From Ophiura sarsii (Eukaryota > Echinodermata > Ophiuroidea > Amphilepidida > Ophiuridae), in the NCBI GenBank assembly GCA_035610835.1, contig CM069459.1, positions 56,153,316-56,217,315 on the forward strand: a stretch of DNA of 64,000 nt, written 5' to 3'. Each line of letters opens with the position of its first letter. The stretch's first letter is position 1. The notes under the pieces are model-generated. The model did no database searches. It was given only the letters and a program-made list of their open reading frames with translations, and had not been told where the DNA came from. The translations under genes and the position numbers were made by a program. This document shows positions 20,600-33,100 of the stretch, one piece after another.

Positions 20600-22540
20600 A
20601 AAAGCTATGCCTTTTAAAATATAATAATTATAATAATATTATAATATGGCTGGCAGTTGTCAAAAGACAATTTGTTAATTTTAATTTTTTTAATTGTACT
20701 ATATTGGAAGATTGTTTTCGGCGCCGTAGTTGTGGAAAAGCTAAGTGACCCCTTCTTGACATTTAAGGTCGTGATTGACTTTTTTCCTTGTCTCAACATT
20801 TCGCACAATATGCAACTAATCCGGTCAAAATTGGATGATGTCTTAAAGTGTACACCTGTATAGTTCAATGACCCTAGTGACCCCATATGACATGTCACTT
20901 TTAATCACTGAAATACCTATATGTACATAGATCCAAGGAATCTTTTGACCAATTCTGACAATCATCAGTAATTTCCTCTTGGATAAGTACCATTTTGAGA
21001 GAAAGGAGCGGAATTATACATGTTGACACCTAGTAACCTTTTATTGACCTTTGACCCCAAAGGTATGTTTGACTTTTTTCTTTGCTCATCAATGCGCACA
21101 AGATGAAACAAGCCCGGTCAAAATTGGAGCATGCATTACATTTTACACTTGTATAGTTCAATGACCCCTAGTGACCCACATGACAATCATCAATCATTTC
21201 CTCTCGGAGAAATAGCATTTTGAGTGAAAGGAATGAAAATTAACATTTTGACCCCAGTGACTTATTAATGCGCATGAGAAGGATTCAATTTGGTCAAAAT
21301 CAGAGCATATCTTACATTTTACACCTGTATAGTTCAATGACCCCTAGTGACCCCCTATGACCTGTCACTTTTAGTCGCTGTAATCAGCATATGTACATAG
21401 ATTTAAGAAATCTTTTGTCCAATTTTGACCAAATCATCAATCATTTCCTTTCGGAGTAGTATTTTGAGGGAATGTAGTGAACATTTACATTTTGACCCCT
21501 AGTGACCCCAAATACTTTTTCATTTTAAAAAACAGAATATTGTATATGCGTACGGTCATAAGGAATATGTTCACCAATTCTGATGGTCCTGGGTCAATTC
21601 GTTAAGGAGCAAGGGTATTTTAAGGGAAAATTCACGTTTAGACCCCTAGTGACCCTTTCTTGACCTTTGACCCCAAGGTCATGATTGACCTTTTTCTTGT
21701 CTTGTCAATATGCACAAGATGCAACAAGTCCGAGCAAAATCGGAGCAAGCCAAATCACGTTTTGACCCCTAGTGACCGATGTGTGACCTTTGACCACTTG
21801 TGCTTTCTGGCCTGAATTGTGGTTCACACAATGGTACTGTTGTTTTTGAGATGGTCAAAATCGGTCAGAGGGTTACGGAGCTATGGGTCTGTTGACAGAA
21901 AGAAAAAAACTAGAGCTGATTGTGATCATAGATCACGGATATTAGTCAAGGGCGTTGACCTTAGACCTTGCTATATGACAGATAGTTGTCAGAGGACAAT
22001 TATCTTATACTATTTTAAATGATACTATATTGGATAGTTATTTTCTTAAATTCCGGCCCTGTTATAGTTGAGAAATTACTTTGACCCAAGGGAGACACCT
22101 TTTTGACCTTTGACATTAAAGTCATGATTTACTATTTTTTGGTCTCATTAATACGCACAAGGTGCAACAAGTCCGGTCAACATCGGAGCATGTCTTAAAT
22201 TTTACACCTGTATAGTTCAATGACCCCAAGTGACCCCATATGACATGTCACTTTTAATCGCTGTGTATCCTATATGTACATTGATCAAATAAGTAATTTG
22301 ACCAATTCTGACGGTCATCAGTCATTTCCGCTGAGACAAGATACATTTTAAGTGAATGGAGTAAACATTAAAATGTTGAACCCTAGTGACCTCTTCTTGA
22401 CATTTGACCACAAGGTCATTATTGACTTCTTTTCCTGTCTTATCAATCCGCACAATATGCAAGAAGTCCTGTCAAAATCGGAGCATGTCTTAAATGTAAC
22501 ACCTGTATAATAGTTCAATGACCCATATTTAAAATATCCA
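20600..22540. repeat. tandem array of ~300-bp GACCCC-rich units
   Basis: Diverged units each contain a caatgacccctagtgaccc word (near 20,866, 21,159, 21,338, 22,217 and 22,515), a tgacctttgacccc word, a gcacaagatg(c/a)aacaag word and a tcatttcctc word. The interior is partly inverted relative to 16,780-17,560. ORFs inside (20614-20898, 22348-22545) are shadows of the repeat. Confidence 0.8.
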
Positions 22541-22736
22541 CTCAATTCTTATGAATGAGGTATAAAATATTACGGGGGCGAAATTATCTCAAGCTTACCG
22601 ATTATTGATTTTGAATAAGCTAACATGGGCTACACCTGGGCAGGAACCCTTTCGTATTTAATAGGTGTAATTTAAATGTATTGTATTGGCTGTAGACCAA
22701 GTTTAAAGAGGTTCCTCGAAATGGAAAATGTTGCCA

Positions 22737-23686
22737 TCTAGCCACACATCGTGACTTCTTTCTGACCATCGTGATTGAACCTTACCTCCAAAATATTAGA
22801 CCGTTGCTCTCTCAACACTGAAGACCAGAAACTTGGATCTTTGTCCAGAAGTGCTCTTGCAAATGCTAGATGAGTTTCTCCGTGTCTCTTTTCAGGGGTA
22901 GAGTCTTTCTTGGTCGGAGTCAATGGAGAACTCTTGTGTACTATGTCTTCTGGAGTGTCTGCCTTAATATCTTGGTCCAAGACTCACCAAGGTTGTTTAG
23001 GAGAGCATTGACGGTGATATGTGGATTGTTGTTGGCCTCTCACCATACTTTTCTTGTCAAACAAGGGGACACTGTTGCCTTCCGACCGTGTCCTTCAAGG
23101 TTTGTAACTGATTTGAACGTCTTGTCCTTCCTAATTATGCTTTATATGGTAGAATTTGGCACTTGAAATTGCTTCAAAATAGCTTTGTAGCCTTTCTCCT
23201 CTTTTGTGAGCATTCACAATGCACGAAAAAGGTCCTCGCTGAGTTATTGGATCTTCTTCGCCATGCTATTAAGGAGCTAGAGTGTTGTCCTATAATATCC
23301 CTCACTGTACATTCAATAGGACACATTTGTAATGCATCCACATTGTTTGCACACATCATGGAATAATTGCATAACAATATAAAAGCCTATCACACAATAT
23401 AAAGAATGTTTGGAATGTCAAAAACATGTGTATTATCACAAAAAGTGGCCTCAATCCTGAGACTTGGTATGGGGTATGAATAATTTTGGACAGGCATAGA
23501 AACACAATTCTTGTTCAATTCTATTGTTATGCAAAAAATGTTGAGCCCAAATATATTGATTTGTACTTGCCAACTAATTGTCTTTGGTGTAAATCGAAAG
23601 TTCCACCACTCCAGCTAGTATAGATATGAGAAAAACGCATAAAACTCTTATTTTTCAAGGGCTATGAATAATTGTGGGCTTAACTG
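22737..23686 (-). mobile_element. Tc1-like transposon, 5' half, degenerate
   Basis: The minus strand starts M-A-K-K (about 23,262) and carries the Tc1 helix-turn-helix region G-Y-K-A-I-L-K-Q-F and an S-T-I...I-I-R-K segment. Further on it reads L-L-D-K-D-P-S-F-W-S-S-V-L just before where the first catalytic Asp should be. Stops and frameshifts interrupt it. The left terminus CAGTTAAGCCCACAATTATT at 23686, next to TA, is a Tc1 TIR. A second copy of the aattattcatacccc word at about 23,473-23,487 gives an IR/DR-type end. The 3' half is missing. Confidence 0.85.
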
Positions 23687-23807
23687 TATATACAGACATA
23701 AGAAGAGTTTCAAATTAATGTGCTATTATTTGAACATTTCAGGCAAAAACTCCTCGATGAACTTAAGGATTCAATAATAAGTAATACACTAGGTGATTTG
23801 ATCAGAT

Positions 23808-23924
23808 AATGATGTTAAGGAACTTAAATAATGAATACTGTATCGCCTTTTTATGCAAGTTTTACATAGAGAAGAAAAGTGTCTTCATAAATGTGCCATA
23901 TCTCGTTAAATATGCTTTTTACAT
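23808..23924 (-). other. conserved 3' flank of copy B
   Basis: About 115 bp after the copy B stop resemble 3755-3844 after copy A, sharing tatctcgttaaatatgc and aagtgtcttcata. It probably holds 3' UTR, but no clear AATAAA was seen. Confidence 0.5.
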
Positions 23925-24183
23925 TCAATCCTCACATTTATCTGTCACAAGCCTTATAACACCATCTTTATGTAGCTCAGTTAATTTTTTGAATTCCACT
24001 GGCATTTTATGTGCATTAGTAGAAAAATTACATTTAACTGAATCATAGTAGTGGTATCTCAGGCTATTGTTGTAACGGTCTGTGTTAAACGGATAAAACC
24101 CATAGAGGGAGATCTTGTCGCAGAATGTTGCCGCTCCAGTAAACAGATACAATCCACTGCTGGGTAGTTTAGTACGCCAAATC
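23925..24183 (-). CDS. copy B exon 4: motifs S, III, VS and C-terminus
   Basis: Acceptor before G-ATT-TGG and stop TGA at 23927-23925. It encodes PSSGLYLF...FCDKIS (motif S), Y-H-Y-Y-D (motif III), H-K-M-P-V-E (motif VS) and the tail ending L-V-T-D-K-C-E-D. All expected catalytic elements are present, including the His of motif VS. Confidence 0.9.
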
Positions 24184-27100
24184 CTAAAGGGAACAAAAAT
24201 CAAGTTAGTAGGGTTAGAGGGTGTTTAAAATTTTCCACGTGGCTATTAGTTTTATCATATTATACAAAATAGATTTGTCAGAAACCTTTCCCAACTTTCA
24301 AAGTCTATCTCAAGAATGACTGAACCAATACTAGGCATGTTTGTAATTGTTATAATGCATTTCCCATGGTGATCCTAAATATGGTGATGAAATTCAATAA
24401 TTTTTCAAACATTTTGTGTAATTTTGGAACTGTCGTCTGCAGACGACTGCCGAATGGGAAGTGTTAAGGAAAAGGTTGCATTAGAGGTGTCGAATTAATA
24501 TTATTTGAGGATATTTTGAGTTTTTTTAAAATTTTGAAACCATAAAAGAATAAGATACACAACGGTTATTTCCTCTCAAATCATGTACAAAATCACATAA
24601 CTTTGATAAGACGCCTTCACGGGTATACACAGAATAGCTAACAGTTGTCTGATGATCGCACAAGCGTGAAACTCGGAACAACTACCGTTCCAAATGGTCT
24701 AACTTATAAATTTGATAACATATAAAACTCTAAATTCTAATTTGTTTAAATTCAAGAAGGTCGCCCTGAAATTGGTTAACTTGATCCCTGTGAACTTATA
24801 TTCGATAAATTAGTTCAGATACTGAATGATGTACCTGCTGAAAACATTTATATTATATTGAGACTTGTGAGCATTGACGCAATAATAAAAATAATGTTTC
24901 AAAATTGGGCTAACTCCGGGTTATCTTTGTGGAAAACATAATTGTATTCAATATGGCAATACCCATTTCAAGAAGCTACGACGACCATTAACGATGATCA
25001 TAATTTTAAATTCTCCCAAATTTGAGAACATTTCTCGTCTGTGTGATATTACGATATCGATCAATTTTGATCTCGCAACAATTGGCCGATTGCTTTCTAT
25101 GGTGTGGTCCTCACACAAAAGTTCCTGACCATGCGTTTATCTGTAAGCTGCTTTCTAGACCCAAACAGTCAATTTCTTACCCGAAATTTGATTCCTCATT
25201 CAAACAATTTGAGAGGCCACAATTAAAGTTATGATTTAAAAATAACCAGACCTAACGGGAAGAAAATATAAATAAAATTAATTGTTTTCCGTGATGTTTA
25301 GATTTATAAGCTGCAACTATAGTATATACTTACTTTCTTGAAAGATCTACTGCACTTTGTAGTCCATATCCAACTTGGAAATCTATTGACAGGGATTGAC
25401 TCTGTTGAACGATTGCTTTATACTTGTGTCTACTTGGTCCAGTTCGACTTAGAGCATGCCACAAGACGGAACCATTCAAATCTCTCAACCTTTGTATCGC
25501 TTGTTCTCTTATTTTAATCGAAGAGGTATTTAGCTTGTTGTATAACTGCAGCGTCCCTTCACTATTTAGAGTTATTATATTTTGCTTTTGACCAACATCT
25601 TTTGCAAAACCTCTCAAATCTGGTAGATTTGTTCGCAACACAAACTCGTGGCTATCAATCTCTTTACCGCAGCTACTATTCAGCAATATACCACCATTTC
25701 CGATTACAGCACATGTAGATTGTATTGGTATACCATGAGTCCTGTTCAGTTCTGTTTGGTGGTTTGTATAATGCATATTTTCAGTTTTTACATCAGGATC
25801 ATAAATAAGTAGCATCTTAGATATATTGTACACGGCTATCACTTGTTTCCTGTAATAATAACAAAAAAAGACTGTTTTTAGAAAGTCATCACTTGATTAT
25901 TAAAAACGCAACTGGAATGTAACTTTCTCAATTCTTAGCGTTCATATCAAATTGATCCAAATAAATTCAGTACAATTTACATGACTTAATATTCATGTAT
26001 GTACTTTTTCGATGACTGCATGAAATCAAATAGCTATCACAACAAAAATGAAACGATTCAGCACCACCCGTGCGACGATTTTACTGTATAACTGTGAATT
26101 TTTGGGGATATCTCAAGATATACGGCCGAGTGCACCAATATGTAGATCATTTATTTTTCGGCGTGGATTATACCTTTTCGCGGTCTATTTCGGCCTCAGA
26201 ATATAACAGAAATCGAGTCACTTGCGTTTAAATCATCCGCCATTTTATTTGTTTATTATTAACGTCTCATATTTTAAGCAACTCTTCCACAGACACAAAG
26301 CAATCGCTTTACACGGTTAACTGGTAACGCGGTCCTGGGAACGCGGTTAATCGACGATATGGAATATATCGTGTGGTTTGACTTTCTTGTTTACACGATA
26401 TGGATACGTGTTAACCGATGAGATTGAAGTATTTACACTTACTAAACGATAAGGATTAATTTGAGGTCTCGATGAGGAAGTCGGACGCTGATGCAATGTC
26501 CAGTTTGATCGTTAGGAGATGAGAACCTTCTCTACTGACCAATACTAGAACGATTTACATATTCCAGTATCTACTTGTTCCAGTATCGAGCGATACTGAA
26601 ACGAATTACTTGTTCCAGTATCGAGCGATACTGAAACGATTTACTTGTTCCAGTATCGAGCGATACTGAAACGATTTACTTGTTCCTGTATCGAGCGATA
26701 CTCAAACGATTTACTTGTTCCAGTATCGAGCGATACAGGAACGATTTACACGTTCCAGTATCGACCGATACTGGAACGATTTAAATGTTCCAATATCGAA
26801 CAATACTGTTACACTTTATGTATTCTAGTATCGCCCGATACTGGAACACATTGGTTGTTCCAGTATCGACCGATACTGGTACACCACTATTTGGGACCTA
26901 AAGTACACTTTTCCCAAAAAATGTTTCTACTTCATCTTCAAACTCACTAAAGATAACGCACTTAAGCCGAGCGCGTTCCTGTTCCGAAGTAGACTGCTAA
27001 ATGATCATTTAAGCCGCGGCTTATACGCAATAAACTACGGTACCTGAATGTTAAGATATTTGTCTCGTTCCACTCCCGATCCAGTTTGAATTGTATCTTC

Positions 27101-30100
27101 TGCTGTAATGTATTAGGTTGTTCCGTCGTTGAACTAGCGATGTATGGGATTACATTTCCAACGATACTGCAAAGTAAAGACAAATATATGGTCGAAGCCA
27201 ACGAAAAGTGTCCACGGCTAGATTTTTAGGGTCCAGTTTCAAAATGCTTCGATCTCTTATTCCTTTTCCCCACTCAAAGTCAACATACGAGGGGCATTCA
27301 ATAAATACCCGCAACCATTGTCGTTCTCCACACCTGAGTGATTCTGTGAAATCTAAGTGGGTACATTATAAAGTATGAACCTTAATCTATCATTTAACAC
27401 AATCTGGATTTACTGAATATTCATAATTACGTAATAGCATTAGCATAAAATAACCCATATTTGGACACTGAAAAACATGCCACTTTGGCAGGAATTTTGA
27501 ATTTGCTTGATAGCACGTATATTGAAATGAGCAGAACTTTGTTCCGGATTAGTGTGCAAGTCTAACATTTTGCATCAGGAAACCAGAGACCATGTTCAAC
27601 GAGGTCCTAAATGGAGAGGTTCTGTCAACGACAACTTTTGGAAATACACTGCATCTTATCTTGGTCAACATTAGGCTTTGACAGTGAGCCCCAAAATGCC
27701 GAAAATCCAAAGAAATGAAAATGATAGTTATAGCAAACAATTGGGATTTCCTGAAATACCACAGCAAATGCAGGATTCGTTATTGTATAGATGACAGGGT
27801 ATCAATAAATACATCGAGAATTGTTGAACTTGGAATAAAAATCTGCGCATGCGTAGAACGCACGGTGGTCAGAAAGCGCTCATAATGAGTAGAAATGTTA
27901 AACAATCACTGCAACCAACGTAAAAGTTACAGATAAGGAATTGAATTTAAGAAAACAAGAACTGTGGTGAACTTCAATACATATACAAAGTTCAAAAATG
28001 TAAACATCTATTTGAAAATACAATTCAAGTTAATGTTATGGTCAGTATAGTGAATTTACTCAAATTGGGTAAAAAAAGCTTCATTGTATACAAATTTTCT
28101 CTGCAGAAAACGGTTTCAGATATTGTCTTTGTAATCTCCCATTTAAATCTATGACATGTAACAATGAGGAACAAGAGGTTTAAGACAAATCTTGCGGTTG
28201 GATACATTGACCTTGACTGTTTATTCATTAAAGAATTTCTTTTAAGCTATGACAAAAAGATGACGTTTTAATGTTACATAATAAGTGTTTTTTCTCCATA
28301 ATTTGCATCTGAAAATAAGTAATGTTGAGCACATAGTACTGGTCTATCACTGTTTCAAACGGCAACTTATTCCATGCATCGGTTCTTGAGATATTTTGAA
28401 AAAAGTAACTGTGCATCAAATTGCTTGCAAATATTCTCCGCCCTGATCAGCTATTTTTCATGCAGTGCCAGAGAGTATTGATTTTACGCATGTGCCATTA
28501 CGTAATCCCACAAACGATATTGTTCATTCATGCATGCGAGGAAAGATAAAGACCCATATTTCAAATTTCCCTAATTCTAGTTGGCATACGTCGCGCATGC
28601 GTGGAGAAAAACAATGGTTGCAGGTATTTATTGAACGCCCCTCGTATCAAGCTTGTATGGAAAAAAAGTGCCATCACTAATCTCTCCAATTGACCACGTG
28701 GCGGAATGATGAAATTGAGGGTACACTTCTCAATGTTACCTACAAATACAAGTACCATATTTTGATTAAGGGATGATTATTCCACCTATTTACATATTTC
28801 ATTCAAATTTGTGATTGTATTGTATTCAGAAGATGCTAATGCTGATAGAAAGTGATCATATTTGTCCAGGTACTCATTTTGTTTTACATTTTAGATTCAC
28901 ACAGTTAGGTAGCATTTTCAGGCTCTCAATACTTTGAAACATGAGGTTGAGTCACTTTGTGTACTTCCACCAAGATGATGTTAATGAACATTTGTTTTCA
29001 TGTACCTCAAAGAGGGGGAATGACCCTTTCTGTAAAATCTAGAATTTTGAGCATGCGCCCAAAACCTAAGTACATAGAGGAATGTGGAAATTTGGTATTC
29101 GAAGGTAACAGTTAATGTATACGTAGGTAAGAGAAGTAAAATTGTAATAAATTAATGTTCTACTTAGTCTATGTTACATTTTGGGGTGAAATAATCATGC
29201 AGGGTTGTTAACAATATGTTTTATATTTAAATAAACATGTTAAAACATGTTTAAATCCTAATATTATGAACATATTCCCAGGAGTTTACTTTAAATAGAT
29301 ACTAGAATATTAATTTAATGTTGAAAAAATATACAATATCTAACTGTCAGTTGTTATTTTGAATAGGTTTATTAAGAACAATATATCAGGCAACATTTTT
29401 AAGCATTCCTATAAGAGAAAAACATGTTAAGACTTAAAACACGGTAGCTTACATTGCAATAAACAAAGTATTCGTAGGTAACACATTTGTTCTCAACTTC
29501 AATTTCGTTGACTAAGAACAGTTGGATTCGTTGATTTAACATAGGTTTAAGAGCAAAAGTGTACTCGACGTAGCAGTTTATGCCCTGAATCGCGTGTGAG
29601 GGGGAATGTCGTATCAAAATGGTGTCTTGCTTGACTTTATAAGTATATTTAAGAATGTGCGCTCAGCGCTGCTTTTACAAAACAATCAGAATTGCGTAAT
29701 ATTCAACATTTGAATAGAACAGAAAGATTAACCAAATAAACATTAAAATAATATAAAACCATGTTCCTATTTCTAAGATAAAAAAGAAAACACCCTAAGC
29801 ATCAATAACCTCACTAGTGATAGACCTATACTGTTATTATTCTTGATCCCCTAATTTGGTTAAGGCATATTGAATAGAATTAACCTTTTACACATGATAA
29901 TTATGGCACAAATGTTTTATTATGCTAACGTATCTGATCATCCAATTTTGTTAGTGTCTTTCTTGCTTGACTTTCAATTATTAAGAATGTGCGTTTAACT
30001 TCTACAAAACAGTCAGAAGTGTGTTAGTATATTTAATATCTGATTTAAGGCAAGATGATGACAACATACATATCGTACTGGGTTAACATTTCGTAGTAAT

Positions 30101-33100
30101 AATAATATTATTACTGATCTAATTTGGTAAAAAGCATGTTCATCATTAAAACTAAACATGATAAAAAGTAAGGACATAGACACATTTTAATTAAGAAACA
30201 TCTGATCATTCAGCCTTGTAATCTCTGCTTAACAAGTTTAATGGTTCTTGTTGTATTCTGTGTGTAGTTCGTGCTTCCGGTCTCTCATGTCGCGAGGATG
30301 AATTATATCTAATAGAACATAATTACTCTTTGTTTATTATATAGGACATTCTAGAATGTTAAGAATGAACGTTTCAGTTCCCGTATGAATCCAAAGTATT
30401 GGATCGAATCAACTATTGAATAGTTCACCGAGCCATCTTTCATTAGAAAGCGAGCGGTTTCCTTTAAGCAAACAGTTTGATGTGCCTGTAACTCATAGTC
30501 TTGAATGTCAGGTTATCTGTTTTAAGCAATAAAACAACCGGTTGCCTTCCTCAATTTGTTCTAAATAAAGGAGGCAAGTGGAAATTATCATTCTGAATAG
30601 CTGTTTTAAACACGAAATAGTCAGGGGGACTATGTGGTCCCGTGGGATGTAAATGATTAGAAGGTGCCACCTATTTATATATGTTGTCAAGGTACTGGGA
30701 ATCATGAAAAACCATGTTGGCAAAAATGTAGATGCTGCAGATGGCCGCCATCTTGGATTTCAAAATGGCCGCCAAAATATGCTATTTTCGATTATTATTT
30801 TGGGTAAAAGTGTCGTATGAAGCTGATTTTGGTGTCAAATTCATCATTATCATGGTGAATATTAATAACAAATGAATAAATACTGTGAATCATTATGGGT
30901 CGCTCCTAATTTCAGCCATATCAGGTTTCAAGATGGCCGCCACAATGCCATTATACACGACAAATAACATATTTTATATAGTTGAGTAATATGTTTCATA
31001 TACCTCCGTTTAGATATGTTACAATGATGGTTATGAACAGATGAACATTAAAAGCTACCTAAGTGTTACAAATACCATTTAAGGTAGTCATCTTAAAATT
31101 CAAAATGGCTGCCAGGTATCTCAAGGATACGTTCTAACAATTATTATGAAGACTTTCGAATAGAATTTTAATAGGTATTTCTAAATCAATGTCCAAATAT
31201 TTGTCGTAATTATGCCATCTTGAATTTGACAATGATCTGCCATCAAGTACCGTATGGAATAAAGATTACATGTATTATTTACCAAAAGGTAGAGTGATAT
31301 GTTGCCTTAAACTTAAAGGAGGGGTCTCGCAACCACAACATTGAACATTATTTGTTAGAAACATAATTATCGAGCCCAAATTACGTAATCATAGGACACT
31401 ACATTAATAATAATAATAATAATCAGTATTTATATAGCGCCTTTTCCAAATGGCTCAAAGCGCTGTAATTTCGCTGCTGGTAAATCATCAGAATCAGGTC
31501 GCATCAAGTACTGTCTCGTATGCAAATTAGTCAAAAATGACAACCCCTTCTGTGCTATTGGTCCTGACCATGCTCTGAAGCAAAAAATCTGAAGGATTAA
31601 AGGTTTTAGAGGTATCACCGGCATCACTCTCAGCCCAATTACCCGGACAAAGTTTTTCTTAGTTGCTCAAGTCAAGACCTTATTAATTCAAGACCTTGCT
31701 CAACTCGCAAGAGAAGCAGAGATAATTGCTGGTGTGCAATGGGAAAAACAATGCAGCAACATCATGTCCACACAGACGCCAAAAGAAATATGCAGGTAGA
31801 TAATGTGACAACACTCAAGCAAGCTATCACCAAATCCCTTCACAGATGAATATGACAAAATCATCAATATAGTAACCAAAGCTGTGATGCCCGACAAAAT
31901 CCAACATGACATCGGCAACAGAACGCAGCATATTGGAGAAAAGTGCTTTGCTCAATTCGTTGAAGATAGAATCTAAACAAACAATGTTAACATTTGGGCT
32001 CCAATGGAAAAAGTTAACCTCCAGATGTGGTCCTCAAGCGGTATGAAAACAAGAACAAAGTGTGAAGACAAAATCGTGGAACTCAAAGAAGACAGAGCAT
32101 TGTTTGCTCGTATGTTGGTAGTATCCAAGAAAAGAGATATTGATCTGAAGGAAGCTGTATGGGTTACTATTTGTCAGTTGTACCAAGAGCATTGTTTGCT
32201 GCAGACAGTTCACTCCTTTACACCGCATCACAGAGTGACTTGTTGTCCATTCTAGAGAGCCTGCCAGATGAGGCGGCAACACCTCAGGAAGATACTATTA
32301 ACCATATGGACAATCAATTTGGAGATAAGTGTGTTGCAGTCATTGATGCCATGTCAAATCTACAAAAATGGGACAAGCCAGAGAGTATCAAGACCTGTTG
32401 CGACTTTGCAGATCATTTCATTGAACGACACTGTCAGAAGTATAGTGACTACGATGATGTTCACTTGAAAGCTTCAACCCGTGAAAGACGTTTAGGTGGA
32501 AAACACGCTATGGCATACTATATTACTGATTTAACATCAATCGGCAGACTCAGTATGCAGGAATTACTTGCCCATGTGTCCACGAAAGATGCATTAACCA
32601 TTGTTAACGGCATACTTGGCTGAGAAGTTGTTAGCACATGCAGTTACCAACAGAAAGTCTCTCGTAGTTGCCAGGCAGAACCAAGCAAGAGCTATACACA
32701 GAGAAGCACCTGATCTTTCGAGTATTACATCATGAAGAAGCAGATACCAAAATAATGTTGCATTCTGTCGATGCTTCTGCAAATGGTGTTACATCTCTAG
32801 ATATTCATTCACCAGACACAGATGTACTTGTTCTTGCAATCAGAAGATACCCTCGTGTATGTCCCAGTACGTCTATCATATATAACAGGAGTTGGTCAGA
32901 AACATCGAGTGATACTGATTGAGCCTATCTACGCTGTACTGGGGCCTAAGAAAGCTGCAGCACTACCAGGGTTCCATGGAATATCAGGGGCAGATGTTAC
33001 CGATAAATTTGCTGGAAAAGGAAAGACCACATGCTGGAAAGTACAGTACTGCAGGAGCTTGATGAACATGATAACATAGTAAATGCCTTGTCAATGCTGC

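Noticed and set aside
26577..26882. CRISPR-like array
   Set aside because: Nine units with constant 35-bp period and no unique spacers, in an intron of an animal gene. It is a minisatellite.
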